NCBI GenBank assembly: GCA_005885405.1 | Contig: VAYN01000012.1 | Location: forward strand, 58,950 to 106,158 | From: Actinomycetota bacterium | Lineage (GTDB): Bacteria > Actinomycetota > Thermoleophilia > Solirubrobacterales > 70-9 | Length of the DNA stretch: 47,209 bases | Reading direction: 5' to 3' | In this document: positions 1 to 6,295 of the stretch, in pieces | How positions within the stretch are numbered: the stretch's first letter is position 1 | Layout: the number at the start of each line of letters is the position of its first letter | The notes under the pieces: model-generated | The model's database searches: none | Told to the model about the DNA's origin: nothing | What the model saw: only the letters and a program-made list of their open reading frames with translations | Made by a program: the position numbers and the translations under genes

Positions 1-1079
1 CCGGCGTCCCGCTCTGCGGCGATGCGCAGGCGGCGACGGGTGACTGCCCGGCGGCCAGCCAGGTCGGCAAGGTGGTCGTCGGCGCCGGGGCGGGTCCGAA
101 CCCGCTCTACGTCCCCGAGGCGGGCAAAGCCCCCACGGCCGCCTACCTCGCCGGTCCATATAAGGGAGCGCCCTACAGCCTCGTCGTCAAGGTCCCGGCC
201 CAGGCCGGTCCCTTCGACCTCGGCACGGTCTCGGTCCGCAACGCCTTGCAGATCGACACGACCACGGCTCAGGTGACGGCGAAGTCCGATCCGCTGCCGC
301 AGATCCTGCAGGGGATCCCGATCGCCTATCGCGACGTCAGGGTGGAAGTGGACCGCCCCGACTTCACCATCAACCCGACCAGCTGCAAGCAGCAGCAGGT
401 GACGAGCGTGCTCACCTCGGCCACGGGCCAGACCGCGACGCCGGCGACCCCGTTCAGCGCCAGCGGCTGCGGAGAGCTCGGCTTCAAGCCGCAGCTGGCG
501 CTCTCGCTCAAGGGCAAGATGAACCGCACCGGCAACCCCGCCCTGAAGGCCGTTCTCAAGGCACCCAAGGGCGAGGCCAACATCGCCAAGACCACCGTGG
601 TCCTGCCGCCGGCGATGTTGATCGACAACGCCCACATCAACAACCCCTGCACCAGGGTCCAGTTCAACGCCAACGACTGCCCGGCGGGTTCGATCCTCGG
701 CAAGGCGACCGCCTACACGCCGCTACTCGACAAACCGCTCTCGGGCCCCGTCTACTTCCGCTCCAACGGGGGAGACAGGGAACTGCCGGACCTGGTCGCC
801 GACCTGAAGGGCCAGATCCACGTCACCTTGGTCGGGTTCATCGACACCGCCAAATCAGGTGGGATCCGGACCCGCTTCGCCGACGTCCCCGACGCGCCGG
901 TGTCGAAGTTCGTCCTCAGGCTCTCCGGCGGCAAGAAGGGCCTGATCGAGAACAGCGAAAACCTCTGCTCCTTCACCCCGAAGGCGAAGGTGCAGATGAC
1001 CGGGCAGAACGGAAAGGTCCACAACACCAACCTGAAGCTCGGAACCAGTTGCGGGAAGGCGAAGCCCAGGACGAAGTAG
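1..1079 (+). CDS. Cassette 1 gene B: secreted multi-repeat protein, 3' end only
   Basis: This is the C-terminal 358 residues of a gene that starts before the window; the first full codon is at base 3. It is closely similar to the C-terminal thirds of the proteins at 9877-12675 and 15714-18431. The shared features are the motif PYKGAPYSLVVKVPAQAGPF, a block containing LPQILQGIPIAYRDVRVEV, the motif KGKMNRTGNPALKAVLKAP, and a Cys-containing end (CSF.PKAKVQMTGQNGK, then TSCGK). Each repeat has an LP/NP turn, paired cysteines and a GPVYF strand, which suggests an extracellular beta-sandwich repeat protein with disulfides. I recognise no enzyme motif and the function is unknown. It is followed by two hairpins that probably end transcription. 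Confidence 0.85.
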   Translation, partial: GVPLCGDAQAATGDCPAASQVGKVVVGAGAGPNPLYVPEAGKAPTAAYLAGPYKGAPYSLVVKVPAQAGPFDLGTVSVRNALQIDTTTAQVTAKSDPLPQILQGIPIAYRDVRVEVDRPDFTINPTSCKQQQVTSVLTSATGQTATPATPFSASGCGELGFKPQLALSLKGKMNRTGNPALKAVLKAPKGEANIAKTTVVLPPAMLIDNAHINNPCTRVQFNANDCPAGSILGKATAYTPLLDKPLSGPVYFRSNGGDRELPDLVADLKGQIHVTLVGFIDTAKSGGIRTRFADVPDAPVSKFVLRLSGGKKGLIENSENLCSFTPKAKVQMTGQNGKVHNTNLKLGTSCGKAKPRTK

Positions 1080-1095
1080 CTGAGCCCCCAAGATC

Positions 1096-1125
1096 GTCGC
1101 CGGGTGTTTCCCCGCGCTCGGCGAC
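1096..1125. terminator. Inverted repeat after cassette 1 gene B
   Basis: GTCGCCG (1096-1102) pairs with CGGCGAC (1119-1125) around a 16-base loop. It sits 17 bases after the stop codon of the gene ending at 1079. There is no T-tract, so termination is inferred from position only. Confidence 0.4.
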
Positions 1126-1167
1126 CGTGCGCCCTCGGCTCACCCTGGCCTAGGCGTCACAGCAGCA

Positions 1168-1201
1168 ACAGCGACCCCGCCCTCCCTGGTGGGGTCGCTG
1201 T
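1168..1201. terminator. Bidirectional terminator-like hairpin between convergent genes
   Basis: ACAGCGACCCC (1168-1178) and GGGGTCGCTGT (1191-1201) form a perfect 11-bp stem with a 12-base loop. It lies between the end of the plus-strand gene (1079) and the end of the minus-strand gene (1211), where a shared terminator would be expected. A U-tract is missing on both strands. Confidence 0.6.
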
Positions 1202-1210
1202 GCATTCTGG

Positions 1211-3076
1211 CTAGCCGGCATCCCCCTCGGGATGCGGCACCTCGAAGGTCGCGAACAGCAGCCGCCCGTAGGTTCCCGCTGCGGCGTCGCCACCCGCGAG
1301 CAGTCGCTCGCTCGCGCGTCGCTGGATCTCCAGGGCGGTGTCCAACGAGTCGTCCAGGTGCTGGGACAGCTCGCTCCAGCCCTGGTCATCGAGCCGCATC
1401 GGCAGGCGTATGAGGGAGCGGTCGGCGCGGGCGTCGAAGGTTCCGGCCTGGAACGCTTCTTCGACCTCGGCCTTGATCACCTGCCCGACTTCGAGCGATA
1501 TGACTTCGCGCTCGGCTCGGGTCATCTCGCCCGACTCCTTGGTGCTCAGCCGCGCCCAGGCCGATGCGTAGCGCGGCGCCCGCGAGCCTGGAGCGGGCTC
1601 CAGGGCTGCGATCACCCCCTGCGCCTCGAGCGTGCGGATCTGGTCCGCGACCTGCGCCGCGGACAGCGAGCTCGCCTCCTCCAGCTCGGCGACCGTCTTC
1701 GGGCCGCCGGCGATGGTGGTGATGAGCTGCTGGCTCATCCGGCCGGCGGCGGCGCGAAGAACCGCCTCCGCCACTGCCGGCGGCGGTTTGCGGTACCCCT
1801 TGCCTTCGGCCGCGGCGGTGGCCTGCTCGGTGCCGAGCACGGGGGCAAGGATCATGAAGCTGCAGATCGGGACGAGTCCGGGCAGGGCTTCTGCTCCTGA
1901 ATCAGCGAGCCGCCGTGCGCCGACCTCGAGCACGGCATTGAGCACCGCCTCCGAAGCCACCCTGATCGAAACTGGCCTCTGGTGTGCGGGGACCCCGACC
2001 GAGAGCAGGGGCTCGATCTGCCGCAGCACCTCGGCTCGCCGCTCCAGGGCCGGCGCCCCGCCTTCGCGGGTTCCGGCAAGCAGAAGGTGGGCGAGATTGG
2101 GACGGGACGCCAGCATCCCGAAGAGAGCGGAGAAGGCCGCACGCACCCCGTCCGCCGGGCTGGGAGCGCGGCGATAGGCGGGGAGCATCACCGCCACCGA
2201 CTGCATCGCGGCGGCGTCCACGGCCCCGAGCATCAGCTCCTCGCGGCTGGAGAAGTTCGCGTAGAGCGTGCGCACCGACATTCCCGCCCGCTCGGCCACC
2301 TGCCCCATCGTGATCGGCGGAAGGCCGCGCTCGGCCAGCAAGGCTTCGAAGGCGCGCAGCGCCCGTTCGGCGTGGTCCCCCGCTTCCCGCTCCTCCGGCC
2401 GCCGCTCCGGCGGGCGGGCCGCGACCCGCAACGGCCGCGCCGGCGGCTCGAACTGGAGCAGGAAGGAGGCCAGTTCGTCGGCGAACTCAGGCAGCCGCTC
2501 GAGATGACCCCGGAGCAGGCGGATCCGGGCGCCGGCAATGGCAGCGCCGATCGCGCCGACCAGCATCTCCTGCGGCACCGCTTGGGGCAGCCCGAGATCT
2601 TCCAGCCGCTTCTTCAACACGCGCTCCATCTTCAGGATCGCGTCGTCAACCGTCTCCGAGGCGTTCGGTCCCGCCGCATATGCCTCGACTAGAAACAAAC
2701 GGGCAGCAGCCGGCTGGGCAGCGACGAAGGACGCGAAGGCGACTATCCGGTTATGGCCTTCCTCCCTCCAGTCACCACCCTCGGTTGCGGTCAGGGTGCT
2801 CTCAACCGCGAGCGAGAGGATCTCCTCGAGTGCCGCGAGGAGACAGGCTTCCTTGCTCTCAAAATGCTGGTAGAAGCTGCGCGGCGAGACCCCGGAGATC
2901 TCGGCCAGGTCGGCAACACCGGTCTCCTCATACCCCCTCGCCGCGGTGCTCGCCACCATCGCGGCGAGGAGCCGGTTTCTCTGATTCTCGGCCACTTTCT
3001 GAGGCGAGTGCGCAGGGCCCGGCGGCAGCTTCATGCTGCGCAAATGCTCTGAATCTCCCCACGGCGTCACCGTCAT
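1211..3076 (-). CDS. TetR-TetR-winged-helix fusion transcriptional regulator
   Basis: This 621-aa protein has three apparent DNA-binding modules. Residues about 28-85 are a TetR N-terminal helix-turn-helix (GVADLAEISGVSPRSFYQHF, then SKEA). Residues about 235-290 are a second TetR helix-turn-helix (ITMGQVAERAGMSVRTLYANF). Residues about 447-505 look like an ArsR-type winged helix (GGPKTVAELEEAS...VADQIRTLEAQGVI), followed by the roughly 100-residue C-terminal segment usual for such actinobacterial winged-helix proteins. A typical TetR protein is about 200 aa, so this is a fusion of two TetR units and one winged-helix unit. The start at 3076 is supported by AGGAGAG about ten bases upstream. 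It is divergent from the TetR gene at 3218 and the two share a 141-bp intergenic region. Its target and ligand are unknown. Confidence 0.88.
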   Translation of the reverse strand: MTVTPWGDSEHLRSMKLPPGPAHSPQKVAENQRNRLLAAMVASTAARGYEETGVADLAEISGVSPRSFYQHFESKEACLLAALEEILSLAVESTLTATEGGDWREEGHNRIVAFASFVAAQPAAARLFLVEAYAAGPNASETVDDAILKMERVLKKRLEDLGLPQAVPQEMLVGAIGAAIAGARIRLLRGHLERLPEFADELASFLLQFEPPARPLRVAARPPERRPEEREAGDHAERALRAFEALLAERGLPPITMGQVAERAGMSVRTLYANFSSREELMLGAVDAAAMQSVAVMLPAYRRAPSPADGVRAAFSALFGMLASRPNLAHLLLAGTREGGAPALERRAEVLRQIEPLLSVGVPAHQRPVSIRVASEAVLNAVLEVGARRLADSGAEALPGLVPICSFMILAPVLGTEQATAAAEGKGYRKPPPAVAEAVLRAAAGRMSQQLITTIAGGPKTVAELEEASSLSAAQVADQIRTLEAQGVIAALEPAPGSRAPRYASAWARLSTKESGEMTRAEREVISLEVGQVIKAEVEEAFQAGTFDARADRSLIRLPMRLDDQGWSELSQHLDDSLDTALEIQRRASERLLAGGDAAAGTYGRLLFATFEVPHPEGDAG

Positions 3077-3134
3077 TCGAAAAAGCTCTCCTGAGCAGTC
3101 TTAACTCTACAGGCCGGTCCGGCGAGGATCTTCC

Positions 3135-3164
3135 CTTGACATGAAAAGACTCCATGATCTATCT
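3135..3164 (+). promoter_or_regulatory. Near-consensus sigma-A-type promoter for the TetR gene at 3218
   Basis: TTGACA at 3135-3140 and TATCTT at 3159-3164 are separated by 18 bp. A start near 3171 would give a leader of about 47 nt, with a G-rich ribosome-binding stretch (GGGG at 3207-3210 and 3214-3217) before the ATG at 3218. This is the best -35/-10 pair I found in the window. Confidence 0.65.
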
Positions 3165-3217
3165 TCGCGCTCAAGCACCTGCCGCATCAAACGGGGACAT
3201 CAAATAGGGGATCGGGG

Positions 3218-3898
3218 ATGAACAGAGAGGCAACCGCCAGGGCCGTGGCTCCGATCGAGCTGCCGCCGCCGCCTGATCCGCGCCCGCAGGACGATCCGCT
3301 CGCCTGCGCGGTGATCGCGGAGATCGTCGAAAAGGGCTACGAGGGGACCGCGGTCGAGGATGTGGTTCGCAGGGCAGGTGTCTCGAGGGAGGAGTTCGAT
3401 CGTCGTTTCGGGAGCCTGGCGCACTGCGCGCTGGACAGCTTCGAACGGAACATCGCAACCTTCGAGCGGCGGGTGGGGTCTGCCTTCAACAGTCACAACG
3501 ACTGGCCCTCCGCCCTCCGCGCCGCTGCTTACGCGACTGCCGACTGGATGCAGGAGAACCCGCTGGCCGTCTCCTTCGGCATGGTCGACGTCCTCAAGTT
3601 GCCGAGCGAGATGGGCCGGGTCAGGCGGGAAGAGACCTTTGCCTTCTGCGCCGAGATGATCGACAGGGGTCGAATGGCCGGCCCGGAACCCGAGGCGATC
3701 CCGGAGGCTGCGCCCACCTTCGCCATCGGCGCGATCACCCAGCTGCTGACCCACCGGCTGCAGGAAGGGGCGGAGGTCGAGCCGCGGGAAGTGATCCCCG
3801 AGATGATGAATCGCATCGTCGGCATCTACCTTGGGGCCGAGGCGGCCGAGTCGGAGTGGACGGCTGAGGCTCCGCCTCCGACTACGCCCGAGATATGA
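3218..3898 (+). CDS. TetR/AcrR-family-like regulator (divergent HTH)
   Basis: This 226-aa protein has an N-terminal TetR-like helix-turn-helix at residues about 30-75: EIVEKGYEGTAVEDVVRRAG followed by VSREEFDRRFGS. The helical remainder is consistent with a TetR ligand-binding/dimerisation domain. The recognition helix departs from the family pattern, which usually has a tyrosine where this protein has EFDRRF, so its DNA specificity may be unusual. The ATG start at 3218 has a promoter 54 bp upstream. It is divergent from the three-domain regulator at 1211-3076, an arrangement often linked to auto- or cross-regulation. The C-terminal tail is acidic and Pro-rich. The ligand is unknown. Confidence 0.8.
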   Translation: MNREATARAVAPIELPPPPDPRPQDDPLACAVIAEIVEKGYEGTAVEDVVRRAGVSREEFDRRFGSLAHCALDSFERNIATFERRVGSAFNSHNDWPSALRAAAYATADWMQENPLAVSFGMVDVLKLPSEMGRVRREETFAFCAEMIDRGRMAGPEPEAIPEAAPTFAIGAITQLLTHRLQEGAEVEPREVIPEMMNRIVGIYLGAEAAESEWTAEAPPPTTPEI

Positions 3899-3948
3899 CG
3901 GTGGTGAGGGCGAGCCCGCGGGGAACGAACCCGCCCCCTCTCACCGTC
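3897..3948 (+). terminator. Hairpin overlapping the stop of the TetR gene at 3218
   Basis: GACGGTG (3897-3903) pairs with CACCGTC (3942-3948), and GAGGG (3906-3910) with CCCTC (3936-3940). The interior adds a short GCGGG/CCCGC helix. The hairpin starts inside the TGA stop codon. It lacks a T-tract, so a terminator role is inferred. Confidence 0.5.
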
Positions 3949-4009
3949 GGGGATCGCTCCCAGGGAAAGGAGACGACTGGGCGGGACTATAGCCCAGAAG
4001 AGATGTCAC

Positions 4010-4042
4010 GTCTACAAAAAAAAGAGCTCCGTGCGATAGATT
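4010..4042 (+). promoter_or_regulatory. Leaderless promoter and A-rich box before the TetR gene at 4049
   Basis: TAGATT at 4037-4042 is a TANNNT -10 element. It is followed by exactly six bases and then the GTG start at 4049, so transcription would begin at or beside the start codon. No Shine-Dalgarno sequence is present. Upstream, GTCTACAAAAA (4010-4020), extended by an A run and GAG, covers the expected -35 area. The same 11-mer occurs on the minus strand at 6158-6148. It could be an operator or an activator site. Confidence 0.5.
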
Positions 4043-4048
4043 GGCGGC

Positions 4049-4699
4049 GTGAGCGCGGCGCGGTGGGGAAGGGGCGAGGGCGATCCCTCACTGGCAAGAC
4101 TGCAGCCGGGCCCCCACCGCCTGCCGCGGGAGCTGGTGCGAGACCACCAGCGGCAGCGCATCCTTCTAGCGGCTCTCGACATCGTCGGCGAGAAGGGTTT
4201 CGAGGAGGCGACCGTCAAGGACCTGCTCCGCAAGGCGCACGTCTCCCGCGCGACCTTCTACGAGGTCTTCGCCGACATGGAGGCCTGTCTGGCCGCACTT
4301 CACGACGATGTCCTCTCGTGGCTTTCGGAGCAGTTGTCGCTCGCGCTGGGGGAAACCTCGGAGTGGTCGTCGGGGGTTCGGGTCGCGCTCGCGAAGACGA
4401 TCGAGCTGCTTTCCGAGGATCCGCGTCTCGCCGCTCTCTGCGCAGTGGAGGCCCCGGCCAGTCGCATTCCGGAGGTGCGGGCGCAGCACCGGCAGACAAT
4501 CGACGAGCTCTGTGCCGGCTTGCGCGCCGGCCGCCTCGAAAGCTCGCGCGGGGAGGAGCTGCCGGAGATCCTCGAGCCGGCGCTTGTCTACGGCGCGATT
4601 TATCTGGTCGGCCGCTCGGTCGTCTACCGGGAGGGGCCGGACGCCGCCACCCTGGCGGAGGAACTGGCGGAGCTGATGCTGGTCCCCTACAGGGGCTAG
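4049..4699 (+). CDS. TetR/AcrR-family transcriptional regulator
   Basis: This 216-aa protein has a classic TetR helix-turn-helix at residues about 30-80: QRQRILLAALDIVGEKGFEE, ATVKDLLRKAHVSRATFYEVF, then ADMEACLAAL. The rest is helical and would form the ligand-binding/dimer domain. The N-terminal segment LQPGPHRLPRELVRDHQRQR matches the pattern seen in the neighbours at 4696-5367 and 1211-3076, which suggests a local gene family. It starts with GTG behind a leaderless-type -10 element. Its TAG stop overlaps the stop of the convergent TetR gene in the tetranucleotide CTAG (4696-4699). The ligand is unknown. Confidence 0.88.
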   Translation: MSAARWGRGEGDPSLARLQPGPHRLPRELVRDHQRQRILLAALDIVGEKGFEEATVKDLLRKAHVSRATFYEVFADMEACLAALHDDVLSWLSEQLSLALGETSEWSSGVRVALAKTIELLSEDPRLAALCAVEAPASRIPEVRAQHRQTIDELCAGLRAGRLESSRGEELPEILEPALVYGAIYLVGRSVVYREGPDAATLAEELAELMLVPYRG

Positions 4700-5367
4700 G
4701 ACTTCGCGGCGGCGGTCGCCGCCCGCCGCCGGCCGACAACGGGCGCGAGAACGAGTTCGACCAGCTCCGGCGAGGCCTCGGAAAGCTTGTCGCTTCCCGC
4801 CTCGACCTTGCCCGCAAGCACCGCGGCGACGGCGCCGGCCATCGCTTCGCGCTCGACCTCCGTCGGCTCCGCGAAGCCGCGGCCTTGCGGAGCACCCGCG
4901 GCGAGCTCGCCGACGAGCCGTTCCAGCAGGCTGCGATTCCGCTCCAGCACTGGGCCGCCAGCGGCGGGCGGCGCGACCAGCGCGAAGCGCACGAGGTCCG
5001 GGTTCTCTCCGAAGAGGCCGAGCATCGCCTCGACCCGCGCCCGGACCTGTTCGGTCCAGCTCGGTTTCGCGGCCGCGGCAGCGGCGATCGCTGCGAAGAG
5101 GTGCTCCTCGAGCAGGTCGAAGGTGGCGAGGAAGCACTCCTCCTTGGTCTGGAAGTACGCGTAGAAGGTCCGGCGTGAGACCCCGGCGGCGGCCGAGATC
5201 TCGGTCACGGTGGTCTCTCGAAAGCCGCGCTCGGCGACCGCCGCGATCGAGCCGGCGATCAGCCGTTCGCGCTGATTCTGGGTCACGAACTCGCGCGAGA
5301 GGCCATGGCGTCCGGGCGGCAGGCGGCGCAGCTTCTCACCCTCTCCCTTGCCGCCGTCCCTCGCCAC
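4696..5367 (-). CDS. TetR/AcrR-family transcriptional regulator
   Basis: This 223-aa protein has a TetR helix-turn-helix at residues about 33-83: QRERLIAGSIAAVAERGFRE, TTVTEISAAAGVSRRTFYAYF, then QTKEECFLATF. It is preceded by the locally conserved N-terminal segment LPPGRHGLSREFV. The remainder is Ala/Leu-rich helical. It starts with GTG at 5367. TAACCT on the minus strand (5379-5374) lies exactly six bases upstream, giving a leaderless arrangement. It lies 35 bp downstream of the TetR gene at 5403-6086 in the same direction but appears to have its own promoter. Confidence 0.88.
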   Translation of the reverse strand: MARDGGKGEGEKLRRLPPGRHGLSREFVTQNQRERLIAGSIAAVAERGFRETTVTEISAAAGVSRRTFYAYFQTKEECFLATFDLLEEHLFAAIAAAAAAKPSWTEQVRARVEAMLGLFGENPDLVRFALVAPPAAGGPVLERNRSLLERLVGELAAGAPQGRGFAEPTEVEREAMAGAVAAVLAGKVEAGSDKLSEASPELVELVLAPVVGRRRAATAAAKS

Positions 5368-5402
5368 GCGGCGAGGTTATAGGCATCGAGCGCCGGCTGT
5401 TT

Positions 5403-6086
5403 CTATCTGGACGCCGCGTGTTCATCACTTGCGGCGCGCAGCACCTGTTGTGCTCGGTCGGCGCCCAAGTACGGCTCCAGCACTACCTTGGCGACTTGCG
5501 GGTAGAGATCCTCGGCATCGCCGAGGTCGCCCCGCGCGAGCCGCGTCTGCAGCAGCCAAACGAGACCGCTCGCGGTCGAGTCCTCGAAGTTCTCCGGCAG
5601 CCGCCCGCCGAACTTCCCCTCGTCGCGACCCCGGCGCAGGAAGGCGGCCACCTCGCGCACGGTCGCGCCGTAGCGAGCGAGCGCCTCCTCGCCGCCGGTC
5701 TGCGCCTCGAGCACGACGATTTTCGCCGCCAGCGGCTGCTCGGCGGCGAACTCGATCAAGATTCGCGTCCCGAAGGTCGCCTGCGCCGCCCAGTTGGCAT
5801 CTGGCGCCACCGCGATCCGGATCCGCTCCTGCGCCACCGCGACGACGCGGTCGAAGACCTGGACGAAGCAGTCTTCCTTGCCTTCGAAGAACTTGTAGAA
5901 GCCGCCCATGCTGATCTTCGCGCCGGCGATCAGGTTCTCCACCGTCGCCGCCTGGTAGCCGCGCTTGGCGAAGACGTCGGTGCAGGCGGCGAGGACCTGC
6001 TGGCGCCGCTCCTCCTCCCGGGCAGCGCGGGAAATCCGCCCCTTCTCGACGGACCCGCTCGCAAGTGCCGGAGGCAGCTGGGTCAC
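5403..6086 (-). CDS. TetR/AcrR-family transcriptional regulator
   Basis: This 227-aa protein has a TetR helix-turn-helix at residues about 24-75: RRQQVLAACTDVFAKRGYQA, ATVENLIAGAKISMGGFYKFF, then EGKEDCFVQVF. The C-terminal region is helical. It starts with GTG at 6086; TAAGCT (minus strand, 6098-6093) is six bases upstream and there is no Shine-Dalgarno sequence, so it is probably leaderless. It is divergent from the secreted propeller gene at 6296. A GTCTACAAAAA box shared with the TetR gene at 4049 lies in this intergenic region, so this protein is a candidate regulator of cassette 2 (inference). Confidence 0.87.
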   Translation of the reverse strand: MTQLPPALASGSVEKGRISRAAREEERRQQVLAACTDVFAKRGYQAATVENLIAGAKISMGGFYKFFEGKEDCFVQVFDRVVAVAQERIRIAVAPDANWAAQATFGTRILIEFAAEQPLAAKIVVLEAQTGGEEALARYGATVREVAAFLRRGRDEGKFGGRLPENFEDSTASGLVWLLQTRLARGDLGDAEDLYPQVAKVVLEPYLGADRAQQVLRAASDEHAASR

Positions 6087-6144
6087 CGGCCGAGCTTACC
6101 CCGCGCCCCCGAACGTGGCGATACCCAGATTTTGGACAAGACTA

Positions 6145-6182
6145 TTCTTTTTGTAGACGACGCATCTCAAGTTGTGTATGTT
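6145..6182 (+). promoter_or_regulatory. Probable promoter and shared box upstream of cassette 2
   Basis: The minus strand from 6158 reads GTCTACAAAAAGAA, matching the box at 4010-4020 over 11 bases. On the plus strand TATGTT (6177-6182) is a good -10 candidate placing the transcript start near 6189, exactly where the leader hairpin begins. TATGTT also occurs in the leader of the cassette 3 A gene (12739-12744). I see no consensus -35. Confidence 0.4.
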
Positions 6183-6188
6183 GCGTCT

Positions 6189-6274
6189 GTCCACCAGGGG
6201 GGTGGGCAGGGATGCACCAACAGGTAGGAGCCCCGAACAGGGCCGGTAGGCAAGACCTTCCGGGACGAGGCTCC
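6189..6274 (+). promoter_or_regulatory. Structured 5' leader of cassette 2 (hairpin plus junction)
   Basis: The first hairpin pairs GTCCACC (6189-6195) with GGTGGGC (6201-6207) around an AGGGG loop, with one G-U pair. A second structure closes with GGAGCC (6227-6232) and GGCTCC (6269-6274). It encloses CCGGTAGG (6243-6250) paired with CCTTCCGG (6256-6263), 7 of 8 positions, and a possible short CCC/GGG helix (6232-6234/6240-6242). The structure ends seven bases before the AAGGAG ribosome-binding site at 6281. It does not match a riboswitch class I can recognise. A regulatory leader role is inference. Confidence 0.4.
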
Positions 6275-6295
6275 GCTACGAAGGAGAGACATCAG

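Noticed and set aside
6180-6290. Cyclic-di-GMP (GEMM-I) riboswitch in the cassette 2 leader
   Set aside because: Short similarities such as GGCAAGACC and GGGACGA are present, but the conserved order and tetraloop-receptor elements are not.
6065-6295. Upstream start at 6065 for cassette 2 gene A
   Set aside because: It would bury the promoter and leader and overlap the divergent TetR gene. GTG 6296 has AAGGAG and a signal peptide.
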